A stretch of DNA of 24,853 bases. It comes from Amanita rubescens. Lineage: Eukaryota > Basidiomycota > Agaricomycetes > Agaricales > Amanitaceae. The stretch covers positions 1-24,853 of the forward strand of contig WION01000678.1 in assembly GCA_015039365.1 (NCBI GenBank), read 5' to 3'. The translations under genes were made by a program, and so were the position numbers. The number at the start of each line of letters is the position of its first letter. Within the stretch, counting starts at the first letter, position 1. The notes under the pieces were generated by a model that was not told the DNA's origin, did not search any database, and was given only the letters and a program-made list of their open reading frames with translations. Of this stretch, positions 1 through 9,770 are shown in pieces.

Positions 1-1082
1 TACACGCAAATTTCCATACGTTTCTTAATAAGATCGAGTCGGGGAGGTTCTTCCCAGTGCAAAATCTGTTGTTGAGATTCTTGCTGTTGCAACTCGTACC
101 AGGTATAGTGCGGAGGTGGCGCTTGTTGTTGCGACTGAAATTGAGGTTGCAGAAGCGGTTGGAGGGGTTGCGATTGCACCGGGAGTTGGTGCTGAAACGG
201 GTGCTGCTGCTGCGTCGGTTGAGGTTGCAATGTCGCTTGTGATAACGAGAGTGATTGGGATGAAGTCGTTGACGACGATGAGGATGATGGCGAACCTTGC
301 GGTGCGTCATCGTGCCGCTGCCCTGGACCCTGAGTCTCTTGCGGAGTATGTGCAGATTCGGCCGGTTTATCCGGTGATCTGCTGAGAGGTGCTGCGTCAT
401 CGACATCCATGGAGTCATCGGGCGGCTGAGGTGGCTTTGGCGGTTCTTTTTCGTCTGTAGCTCCGCTGGTAGGTGAAGTAGGAGATGGAGGGGCGGTCGA
501 CAAGGGAGTGAGTGGGGAAGGGGGAGAAGTCCATGATAAAGTCGTTTCATCTTTTGAACAGTCCGAGAGAAGTGTTGTACCGAGATCGATCATGTCGAGG
601 GGAGCGCGTTGAGCAAGAAGAGAGAATGCGGATGTCGGTGGTGGCTCCGGTGAGTTACGACAAGGAGCGACGACGAGGAGAACATTCTTGCGGGATCTCG
701 GAGATGACCTGCGTGGCGGAGGAGTTTCAGCTCGTGTTCTGAGGCGTTTTGCAGGTTGTACTTGGACATTCGCAATCTCCTTCCTCTTTCTACGAGGAGT
801 GGCGGATGTGGCAGTGTCATCGTCCTCGGACGAGGAAGAAGCTGTAGGTAATGGTGGACGGGGTTGCTGTACCTGTTGCTTCTTGCGCTTACGAGGCTGT
901 TGAGCTTGTTGCTGCAGTTGTGAATCCGAAGCCGTACGACAGAGGCGGGTGCGGAGATGGTCATCAGGACAAGCAGCGACGACGAGGCGAGGACTTCGAC
1001 GGAGAGGTTGACCAGGCGCAGGTTGAGGAATTGGAGGAGTCTTTGGTCGCTGTTGAGGACGACGGCGGCGTCGAGGAGCCAT
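1..1082 (-). CDS. Q/P/S-rich, disordered protein of unknown function (5' part, runs off left edge)
   Basis: An uninterrupted reading frame of 360 codons begins with ATG at 1080-1082 (purine-rich context AAAATGG) and is still open at base 1; I checked the whole frame for stops. The protein starts with an arginine cluster (MAPRRRRRPQQRP). It then has a basic patch PRKRKKQQ, an acidic SSSSEDDD stretch, a second basic patch PRRKRKE, long S/P-rich segments, a DDSMDVDD acidic motif, and finally a glutamine-rich region (QPQ, QQQ, LQPLLQPQ) followed by a less repetitive end containing HYTWYELQ and EEPPRLDLIKKR. No catalytic or DNA-binding domain is visible. The basic patches and Q-rich tract fit a nuclear, transcription-related protein, but that is inference. 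The frame continues upstream of the ATG without another methionine. Introns cannot be excluded near the edge. Confidence 0.7.
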   Translation of the reverse strand, partial: MAPRRRRRPQQRPKTPPIPQPAPGQPLRRSPRLVVAACPDDHLRTRLCRTASDSQLQQQAQQPRKRKKQQVQQPRPPLPTASSSSEDDDTATSATPRRKRKEIANVQVQPAKRLRTRAETPPPRRSSPRSRKNVLLVVAPCRNSPEPPPTSAFSLLAQRAPLDMIDLGTTLLSDCSKDETTLSWTSPPSPLTPLSTAPPSPTSPTSGATDEKEPPKPPQPPDDSMDVDDAAPLSRSPDKPAESAHTPQETQGPGQRHDDAPQGSPSSSSSSTTSSQSLSLSQATLQPQPTQQQHPFQHQLPVQSQPLQPLLQPQFQSQQQAPPPHYTWYELQQQESQQQILHWEEPPRLDLIKKRMEICV

Positions 1083-1800
1083 TTTGCGCGCCTTTTTGTG
1101 TCCAAGCCGTCCTTGCCAGGCGGCAATGCCAGCTCTTTCCCACGGTGCTCTCAACAAATCCACGTGACATTCGTCATCCGTTCTTTCCTTTTATGTCCAA
1201 GTTATAGCAGAGTCTCAAAACAAAGCAAATGACAGGAAATTTGCATCATTACTCATGATACTAAGATCTGATAAGCTTGCCACATCTGCATTAATCATAT
1301 AAAACAGAAGCCAAGATAGTTCCTACCTTTGACAAGGATGGTAGTGATTTGTTTCCAAACAATTGGAGGGCATTTTACTGCATGAGTAAAACAATTTCTT
1401 TTCTTCTTCAAATTCCATGGTGCAGTTTGCATAAAAGCTGAGGTTACATTATGAAGAAGCAGCCAAGGATAAAATGTTTATAAGCTGCACATGCCAGGTC
1501 ACTGTCAGTGACATTCACTGCCTGAGGAGAAAGTTAAATTTAAAAATGATTCAGTATAATATGAGATAATTATAAGTTCCACTGGTACTCCGACTTTTGC
1601 CAGTACATTCTGTGCATTGGCATGTGCATGCCTAGGTTTTGGAATATGTGAGTCATGTTTGATATGTAATTTATGTCTATTAACATCAGATTACGATGCA
1701 ATGAGAAGCCTTGGGTGAACATTGCTCACAGAATTTTAAAAGACACTGCATAACCCACTACACATATATCATTGTATATTACAAACAAAAAAACACAGCA
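1083..1800. other. AT-rich intergenic stretch between the Q-rich gene and the NLR gene
   Basis: This holds the 3' flank of the NLR gene (stop at 1801) and the promoter side of the Q-rich gene; both are transcribed on the minus strand. It is clearly richer in A and T than the flanks. The only structure I see is a perfect 15-base palindrome at 1498-1512 (two 7-base arms around one base). No coding frame, RNA gene or mobile element is recognisable. Confidence 0.5.
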
Positions 1801-4800
1801 TTATCTGTACTTAGCTCCATGATACAACAATAAGTCCACAATGTGCTGGTAACCTTTGCCTGAGGCAGATTGAAGAGCAGTATCAAGGTGTTCTTGCTCA
1901 ACACCATGGTCAAGTAACAGTTTTGCAACTTCCATATGATCTCTTAAGCATGCTGCTTGCAAAGGATTGTATAGTTCCACCATGGGATGACCCCAATACA
2001 ATGTTGTAGGATAGCTGTAGCTGTCCTTTGTGCCTGATTTAAGTAACAAATGTACTGTATGAATATGACCCTGAAATGATGCTGCTTGCAGGGCATTTCC
2101 ATATTCTCCTCCTTGTGCATCCACATTTGCTCCTTTTTCAAGCAACAGTTCAACAATGTTGTTATGTCCCCCTTGTGATGCTGCTTGAAGTGCATTTCCA
2201 TATTCTCCTCCTTGTGCATTCACATCTGCTCCTTTCTCAAGCAGCAGTTCAACAATGTTGTTATGGCCCCCTTGTGATGCTGCTTGAAGTGCATTTCCAT
2301 ATTCTCCTCCTTGTGCATTCACATTTGCTCCTGTTTCAAACAGCAGTTCAACAATGTTGTTATGTCCCCCTTGTGACGCTGCTTGAAGTGCATTTCCATA
2401 TTGTCCTCCTTCTGCATTCACATTTACTCCTTTCTCAAGCAGCAGTTCAACAATGTTGGTATGTCCCCACTGTGATGCAGCTTGTAGTGCATTTGCATAA
2501 AATCCTCCTTGTGCATTCACATTTGCTCCTTTCTCAAGCAGCAATTCAACAATGTTGTTATGGCCCCTTTGTGATGCTGCTTGAAGTGCACTTCCATATT
2601 CTCCTCCTTGTGCATTCACATTTGTTCCTTTCTCAAGCAGCAGTTCAACAATGTTGATATGGCCCCCTTCTGATGCTGCTTGGAGTGCATTTCCATAATG
2701 TCCTCCTTGTGCATTCACATTTGCTCCTTCCTCAAGCAACAGTCCAACAACGTTGTTATGCCCCCCTTGTGATGCTGCTTGAAGTGCATTTCCATATTTT
2801 CCTCCTTGTTCATTCACATTTGCTCCTTTCTCAAGCAACAGTTCAATAATGTTGTTATGGCCCCCTTGTGATGCTGCTTGAAGTGCATTTCCATAGAATC
2901 CTCCTTGTGCATTCACATTTGCTCCTTTCTCAAGCAGCAGTTCAACAATGTTGTTATTGCCCCCTTGTGATGTTGCTTGAAGTGCGTTTCCATATTTTCC
3001 TCCTTGTCTATTCACATTTGCTCCATTCTCAAGCAACAGTCCAACAATGTTGTTATGGTGCCCTTGTGATGCTGCTTGAAGTGCATTTCCATATTCACCT
3101 CCTTGTGCATTCACATTTGCTCCCTTTTCAAGCAGTAGTTCAACAATGTTGTTATACCCCCCTTGTGATGCTGCTTGAAGTGCATTTCCATATTCTCCTC
3201 CTTGTGCATTCACATTTGCTCCTTTCTCAAGCAGCAGTTCAACAATGTTGTTATGGCCCCCTTGTGATGCTGCTTGAAGTGCATTTCCATATTCTCCTCC
3301 TTGTGCATTCATATTTGCTCCTTTCTCAAGCAACAGTCCAACAATGTTGTTATGGTCCCCTTGTGATGCTGCTTGAAGTGCATTTCCATATTGTCCTCCT
3401 TCTGCATTCACATGTGCTCCTTTCTCAAGCAACAGTCCAACAATGTTGTCATGACCCCTTTGTGATGCTGCATGAAGTGCATTTCCATATTCTCCTCCTT
3501 GTAAATTCACATTTGCTCCTTTCTTAAGCAGCAGTTCAACAATTTTGTCATGGCCCTTTTGTGATGCTGCTTGAAGTGCATTTCCATATATTCCTCCTTG
3601 TGCATTCACATTGGCTCCTTTCTCAAGCAGCAATTCAACAAAGCTGTTATGGCCCCCTTGTGATGCTGCTTGCAGTGCATTTCCATAGAATCCTCCTTGT
3701 GCATTCACATTGGCTCCTTTGTCAAGCAGCAATTCAACAATGTTGTTATAGCCCCTTTGTGATGCTGCTTGAAGTGCATTTCCATATTCTCCTCCTTCTG
3801 CATTCACATTTGCTCCCTTTTCAAGCAGCAGTTCAACAATGTTGTTATGGCCCCCTTGTAATGCTGCTTGAAGTGCATTTCCATATCGTCCTCCTTGTGT
3901 ATTCACATTTGCTCCTTTCTCAAGCAACAGCTCAACAATGTTGTTATAACCCCTTTGTGATGCTGCTTGAAGTGAATTTCCATATTCACCTCCTTGTGCA
4001 TTCACATTTGCTCCCTTTTCAAGCAGTAGTTCAACAATGTTGTTATGCCCCCCTTGTGATGCTGCTTGAAGTGCATTTCCATATTCTCCTCCTTGTGCAT
4101 TCACATTTGCTCCTTTCTCAAGCAGCAATTCAACAATGTTGTTATAGCCACCTTCTGATGCTGCTTGCAGTGCATTTCCATATTCTCCTCCTTGTGTATT
4201 CACATTTGCTCCTTTCTCAAGCAGCAGTTCAACAATGTTGTTATTGCCCCCTTGTGATGCTGCTTGAAGTGCATTTCCATATTCTCCTCCTTGTGCATTC
4301 ACATTTGCTCCTTTCTCAAGCAGCAGTTCAACAACATTGTTATAGCCACCTTCTGATGCTGCTTGCAGTGCATTTCCATAGAATCCTCCTTGTGTATTCA
4401 CATTTGCTCCTTTCTCAAGCAGCAGTTCAACAATGTTGTTATGGCCACCTTGTGATGCTGCTTGAAGTGCATTTCCATAGAATCCTTCTTGTGCTTTCAC
4501 ACTTGCTCCTTTCTCAAGCAGCAGTTCAACAATGTTGTTATAGCCCCTTTGTGATGCTGCTTGAAGTGCATTTCCATAGAATCCTTCTTGAGCTTTCACA
4601 CTTGCTCCTTTCTCAAGCAGCAGTTCAACAATGTTGTTATGCCCCCCTTGTGATGCTGCATGAAGTGCATTTCCATATTCTCCTCCTTCAGCATTCACAT
4701 CTGCTCCCTTTTCAAGCAGCAGTTCAACAATGTTGTCATGGCCCTTTTGTGATGCTGCTTGAAGTGCATTTCCATATTGTCCTCCTTGTGCATTCACATT

Positions 4801-7800
4801 TGCTCCTTTCTCAAGCAGCAGTTCAACAACATTGTTATAGCCCCTTTGTGATGCTGCTTGAAGTGCATTTCCATATTCTCCTCCTTGTGCATTCACATTT
4901 GCTCCTTTCTCAAGCAGGAGCTCAACACTGTTGTTATAGTCCCCTTGTGATGCTGCTTGCAGTGCATTTCCATAGAATCCTCCTTGTGCATTCACATTTG
5001 CTCCTTTCTCAAGCAGCAATTCAACAATGTTGTTATGGCCCCCTTGTGATGCTGCTTGCAGTGCATTTCCATATTGTCCTCCTTGTGCATTCACATTTGC
5101 TCCTTTCTCAAGCAGCAGTTTAACAATGTTGTTATGGCCCTCTTGTGATGCTGCTTGAAGTGCATTTCCATAGAATCCTCCTTGTGCATTCACATTTGCT
5201 CCTTCTTCAAGCAATAGTTTAACAATTCCATTATGCCCCCTATGTGATGCAGTATACAGAGCATTGTCATGTTTTATATTCTCTGCATTTATATCTGCCC
5301 CGCATTTAAATAGCACTTGAACAATATCTCTATGGCCACCTTCTGATGCAGCTTGAACAGCATATCCACAAAACCTATGCCTCAAAATTACATTTCTCAT
5401 ATTTTTAGTCAATGAGGTAGATGTGCCATCTATTTCATGATAATCAGAAGCTGCATCTGTCCCAAGCAGCATATTGACAATGGCCACATGTCCACAAAGT
5501 GAGGCTGGGCAGAGTGACTCCAGAATTTCAGTTTGGCTTGCGGCACTTGGCAGCAACCACTCAACAATGGGAATGAGTCCATGTAAGGCAGCACACCATA
5601 AGAGACTTTTGCTCTTCATGTGACTACAATCAGCCCCCAAAACATCATAATTGTACACTTGGACCCAATTTTGGAATGCAAAGTTTTGGAGTGCAAACAG
5701 ACCCTTCATTTTCTGAAGAACAGTTGTATCCAAATTTGTTCTGTTCAGATGCTTTGGCCAATATTTTGAAGCATATCTGATTAAAGACTGTTGATATCTT
5801 TTCTGAATTGGCCAACTGAGAAAATGAAAGTGATTCATTGGATGGCTTTCTGTTGAGTGAAGCAAATAGCTCAAGCAACATTGACCTATAAAGCCATCTC
5901 CTAATGAAGGATCTATCACAATGTTTGAATTTACTGTCCTTTTCTTTCTCAACACATATGTCTTGACAGATGCATGTGCAAATTGCACAGTATCATCACC
6001 CATTCTAGTCACAAGGCTTGAACAGATCTTCAGGATATCTGTTGAGCATGATAACTTTGCATCTGAATCAAAGGCTTTTGTGTCTATATCAAACTCCACA
6101 ATGATGGCAAGATAGTCCATGTGCAATGGTTGCTCTGCACATGCCAGCCATAACAACAATTTTACAGCACATGATGCATCAGCTGGTGAGATCCTGTTGA
6201 GAATCTGGTCATATGTTTCCTCCAAAGTGTCAGGAAGACTTTCAAGGATGTATTCCAATGTTTTCTTTCTCCTTGTACATTTCTTCAGTTCATCAAGCTG
6301 GCATGCCACCCAACGGAACCTATTCATTGTTACTCAAAGTACTGTACTGACATGGCTGCACTTACATCCCTTTAGCTTTTTCTACAAGCACCTGTTTTAT
6401 TAAACCTTTCTCATTTGGTCCCCACTTTTTCAATTCCACAGAAGAATGGAGCATAGAATCAATGTACTTCTCAATGTCATCATCAATTGGCATCTGAGAC
6501 ATGTCAACTTCCATTGGTTTCATTGCCATCATTGATTCAACAATCTGTTGTTCTTTCCTGCTGGTGACAAGTAGGTGACATTGCCACAAATCCCATTGTT
6601 TGAGAGTTTCTATAAACTCTAGAACCTCCTCCCAGTTAAAACATTCATCCAGAGCATCAATAAGGATGTAAGTCATATCAAAGCCAGATATAAGCTGTCT
6701 CAGGACATCTTGAAGTTTGTCATCTGAAGGCATTGAGAGCCCCTGCATACAATCCTCATAAGTCTTGTCAAGAAGTGACTGATTTGAAGATTGCCAATAA
6801 AGAAGATTGACAATTAATGAGCTAAGGATGTCAGTGACATTTCTCTTCTTTGCATCAGAAACATCACAATAAAAATATGCCAATCCAATGGAACCTTTTT
6901 TGGCATTTAGTTGGATGTCCTGAACAACAGTGGAACTACAGGATATCAGTAGGTTATTGCCTCTGGGATTTGCTTAGCTCACAAAAGAATTGTTTTCCCT
7001 GAACCAGCTTTGGCACATTAAGAATGATTGACATGGCTCCAGCTGATGGTTTGCTTACATATACCATGAATCCACATCAATGAGTTCTGTATTTGCTTCC
7101 AATCTTTGTACATTGAACATTCCAACAGCCATGATCCAGTGCCTAAGTGATGCCTTTTGGTGGCATTCCTATGGTTAGTTGATGGATCAGATGGTGCCAG
7201 CCACCTCTTGTACTTCTCTATTACATGAGTGCAGCACAATCATCTTACATATGCAAAGTATACACTTACCAACACTGCTTGAAAAATTGGTGGGTTGGAC
7301 TATAATGCATGATGAATACAATGAACTCCAATTGTGAAAGCACCTACTGTTCACATTCTGAAAATTTGACACTTGAACCTCAACAATTGAGGAGTTGCTA
7401 ATCCCTATATATTCAGCATGGTCAAAAAAACTTGTCATTGACATTAGTTCAAGTGATGGAGAATGTGACTCAAAAGTTGGTACCTAGTAGGACTTGGTGA
7501 TAGAACATATGAGAGATAGTAGTAATTATTAATCAATAAAGAATACACACCCAGAAGCTCTGTTCCACACAGCTGTTGACTGAAGATTGCTGTTTGGAAT
7601 TGCCATATTTTCAAGATGACTACAATGTAGGTAAGATTGACATGTGTGCATTGCAACATTTAATAAGCTGACATGTTCCGAGGATGTTGGGCCTCCCCAT
7701 CTATGCTCATATTGCCAGACATTGTCACTGACTCAGGATTGTGATCGTCTGTTACAATCTTCTTAACCCTCTTTCTGTCACTCTCATGAACACTGGGTAC

Positions 7801-7854
7801 ATCCGAGTCTGACAGAGCACGTTTGCGAGCAGTTCTCGAGGAGGATGGCACCAT
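1801..7854 (-). CDS. NACHT-ankyrin NOD-like receptor (fungal NLR/STAND protein) with a giant ankyrin array
   Basis: Eight exons join in phase: 7854-7673, 7619-7547, 7483-7348, 7299-7270, 7217-7059, 7007-6983, 6935-6366, 6319-1801 (1,897 aa). Introns are 46-64 bp except for small variations, all GT-AG. Residues 1-85 are polar with a basic RKRVKK patch (about 28-33). Residues 103-131 form a short alternating hydrophobic stretch of the kind seen ahead of NACHT domains in basidiomycete NLRs. The pre-NACHT WLAPSDPSTNH...GTGSW motif is at 146-170. Walker A (GISGSGKT) is at 192-199, split by an intron, and Walker B (ILIDALDE) is at 292-299. A helical/winged region follows to about 650, then degenerate ankyrin units, then 31 near-identical units (about 774-1796) and divergent C-terminal repeats. 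The family binds ATP, oligomerises on ligand sensing and controls fungal incompatibility or innate responses. The ligand and effector here are unknown. No frameshift or stop breaks it. The exon 1-2 junction is the least certain. Confidence 0.9.
2107..5175 (-). repeat. Tandem array of 31 x 99-bp ankyrin-coding units
   Basis: The same codon of the first and last full units lies at 5175 and 2106, exactly 3,069 bases (31 x 99) apart. Every unit therefore keeps its length over the whole array. Each encodes a 33-residue ankyrin repeat of the form xYGNALQAASQxGxNN followed by IVELLLEKGANVNAQGG. A partial 32nd unit (EYGNALQAASFQGH) follows downstream and decays into ordinary divergent repeats. DNA identity between units is very high, including at silent positions, which indicates recent amplification or gene conversion. 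Differences concentrate at a few codons: the first residue of the unit (E, F, Q, K, I, R, H), the residues after AASQ, and the N/T/E/L/R before QGG. Some variants recur at 99- or 198-base spacing. Confidence 0.97.
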
Positions 7855-7974
7855 TGTGGTAGTGCAAGTGAAAGATAAGCACTGTGGGAAAGCGCTGTCG
7901 GTTGTGACAAGGTCACCACTCCAATTTCCTGATATGGGAATTGGCCTCGCCCTATTCGCCGTTGCTTCACAATG

Positions 7975-8370
7975 TCATTCTCGCCTCTCTAGAAGGAGAA
8001 TCTCGAAACGTTGCTTCGCAGCACCTTTACTTAAACGGCCGCGCGATGGCTTTCCGTCTTTGCGGACGCGGAATATACGGTTATATACCGCGACAGTGAT
8101 ACACCGAGCTTCCCATCCGGCAATCCTGCTTCCACCAAAGCCTACGGCTAGCTTTCCCTCGTTCCAGGTCCGCTTGTCCCCATCCAAAACCGAAATGTAC
8201 ATACTCTCACGCCTTTTCCAAGTTTCTTCCGAACATAAACCCCTGCGCGACATTGAGACGGGACAAGGAGCGAGTACTGTGGCATCTGGTGGCCAATGCT
8301 CCGGAACTTGCTCAGGACCTTGCAGAGTGAGCGCAGACCGCCGCATGGCGCAGTGCATTAGCAGAATCAC
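7975..8370 (-). CDS. Unassigned open frame, 131 codons
   Basis: The frame begins with ATG at 8370 and ends at 7975. The product is basic with a GGSRIAGWEARC segment and a KDGKPSRGRLSKG tail; I do not recognise it. It lies head-to-tail upstream of the NLR gene on the same strand, about 120 bases away. A plus-strand frame is open over nearly the same bases, so chance openness is quite possible. It could be the remnant of an exon of a lost gene. Confidence 0.2.
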   Translation of the reverse strand: MILLMHCAMRRSALTLQGPEQVPEHWPPDATVLAPCPVSMSRRGLCSEETWKRRESMYISVLDGDKRTWNEGKLAVGFGGSRIAGWEARCITVAVYNRIFRVRKDGKPSRGRLSKGAAKQRFEILLLERRE

Positions 8371-8576
8371 CCTCTGATCATACTAGAACCAATCACAATA
8401 TATTTTTAACCCACGGAGCCTTTTCTTCTTGACAAGGCGAAGCGAAGGAGTAACGGACGTCGCGGTGCGGAAGGCAGGGGTAGAATGAGATGGTGCCCTG
8501 GGTACCTCAAAACCGCCGGCGATAGAAGAACGGGCGATCGGGGAAGGCGTGAAAACGAGTGTCGAGTTAAGAATTG

Positions 8577-8750
8577 GCCTTGTCGTTCTTGATAGTGCGT
8601 TGTTTCCGTGGTTCTTGTCGATTAACTGACGATTTGATTTGTAAAGTCTTAGCCCGAGGTCACTATGTGCGCGTCGTTGACGGAAAGCCAGAGCGGTTGC
8701 GATTCTCAAAGCAATCTTGCGGTTCCTTCGAGAGATGGACAAGTGGCATA
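8577..8750 (+). pseudogene. Possible relic of an NAD-dependent (nucleotide-sugar) epimerase
   Basis: One plus-strand frame encodes ICKVLARGHYVRVVDGKPE at about 8638-8694. That is the spacing and wording expected of the first helix and second strand of the Rossmann fold in GDP-mannose-epimerase-like SDR proteins, where an acidic residue after VV contacts the NAD ribose. The glycine-rich GxxGxxG loop that should precede it is absent, and nothing after about 8720 resembles the family. If the match is real, this is a short decayed fragment. It rests on under 20 residues and may be coincidence. Confidence 0.25.
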
Positions 8751-9466
8751 TGCCAGTGGGAGGTTAACGCATACAATAGGTGTATTCCTCGGATTCGATC
8801 GCAATGCACTGATTTGGACACCGTGACGAACATTTCCGATCCGTCAGATATGAGCCAACACATCTTCAATTCACCCTACGCTATCTCTGAAATGCGACGA
8901 TCACAAGCGATCAGTCTCTACGACGTACATCTCCTCAAGGAAAGACTCCCTGTGTGGTGCTGCGCAGGCTCCAAAACGCTTCTTTTCCACGATATACCTC
9001 CATCATATGACCATGCGTCGAATGAAACCTGAACCGCCATTTTGCTAACAGACCACCGTGCCATCTTTTAATCGTATACCAACAATGCATCACCTTGATA
9101 TCCGTTGTAATGAACATTTGGCAGCGCTACAGCTCATCTGGAGACGACCATCGAACTGATCCGTTCAAGCGGATCTTCGCCCCAATCCGGCCAACGCCAA
9201 TTGAAAGGTGGGCGATTATGGCGGGGATGCAAAGGTCTACACAACTGATTTCCCGAACTAGTAACCTCTACTTCCTTAAATAATGACTGCGGATTCCCGA
9301 GATCACCATGGCATGGGAGTCAACCTCGCTCCGCCGGTCTCACAGCGCGCCACCGGATTCCACTCAACTGATTGCTCTCGTATCCGGCATTCGTTTTACT
9401 AAGTTTGCCTACCCAATGCCAGAACTGTGAAACATTGCAGCCTTGAAAGTTCTCGATCAACTGCAT

Positions 9467-9637
9467 TCAATCGTCTTGTTTGGTAATCCTTATCCTGCCA
9501 GGAGACAACTTTGTAACAACAACTTGGGGATGTGGAAATGCGGGTATTTGGATCATGCCTCCGCCAAGTACGTTTGTCAAGTTTGTTCGATGCCGATTGA
9601 CAACATCAGGACAAGACGAAGCAGGACAAGACGAAGA
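9467..9637 (-). pseudogene. Relic frame carrying a CPDVV...TNVL motif
   Basis: A 57-codon minus-strand frame, closed by TGA at both ends, starts with a duplicated pentapeptide (SSCPASSCPD). The 15-base direct repeat behind it lies near 9612-9641. The frame then reads VVNRHRTNLTNVLGGGMIQIP and ends in KLSPGRIRITKQDD. The part CPDVV plus a downstream NVL is shared with the relic at 11606-11658, where the DNA matches in 18 of 19 bases (9595-9613 against 11640-11658). There is no start codon and no neighbouring exon that I can join. Function unknown. Confidence 0.3.
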
Positions 9638-9674
9638 TCAAATGCTAGGGATTGAAGCCCGCTGTATGCTATTG

Positions 9675-9770
9675 AAAACCATGTGGGTGCTGGTATGATA
9701 AAACCGCAGGCGAGGGCATGGGCCATGGTTAAGAACCATGGGAGTGCTTGTATAATAAGACCATCAGTGA
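9675..9770 (+). repeat. Diverged direct repeats around AACCATG
   Basis: Two stretches, about 9677-9708 and 9734-9766, share the order AACCATG, a G/T-rich GGTGCTGG or GAGTGCTTG segment, then TATGATAAAACC or TATAATAAGACC. A weaker third copy (AATCATGGGCAGGCGAG) follows at about 9795. The spacing is near 57 bases. They look like an old, decaying short tandem duplication in non-coding DNA; no function is suggested. Confidence 0.4.

Noticed and set aside
590..1126. Minus-strand 178-codon frame and several plus-strand frames in the first kilobase
   Set aside because: They overlap the 360-codon Q/P/S-rich frame, which extends through the window edge with consistent composition. The others are shadows.
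1498..1512. Perfect 15-base palindrome as a terminator or transposon end
   Set aside because: It is short and isolated; no partner repeat or transposase is nearby. Recorded only as a local structure.
2076..5123. Long plus-strand open frames (up to 520 codons) with a repeated HFHILLLVHSHLLLSQA pattern
   Set aside because: They are the antisense of the ankyrin array. With a 99-base period and no stops in one unit, the opposite strand stays open by necessity. They lack splice logic and any family resemblance.
6962..7058. Possible break of the NLR gene at Walker A (stop codons between WIHG and GSGKT)
   Set aside because: A 51-bp intron (7008-7058, GTAAGC...AAAG) and a 47-bp intron (6936-6982) restore GISGSGKT and the phase of all later exons, so the gene is intact.
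7823..8377. Plus-strand 184-codon frame
   Set aside because: It begins without an ATG, overlaps the NLR promoter and first codons and has no recognisable motif.
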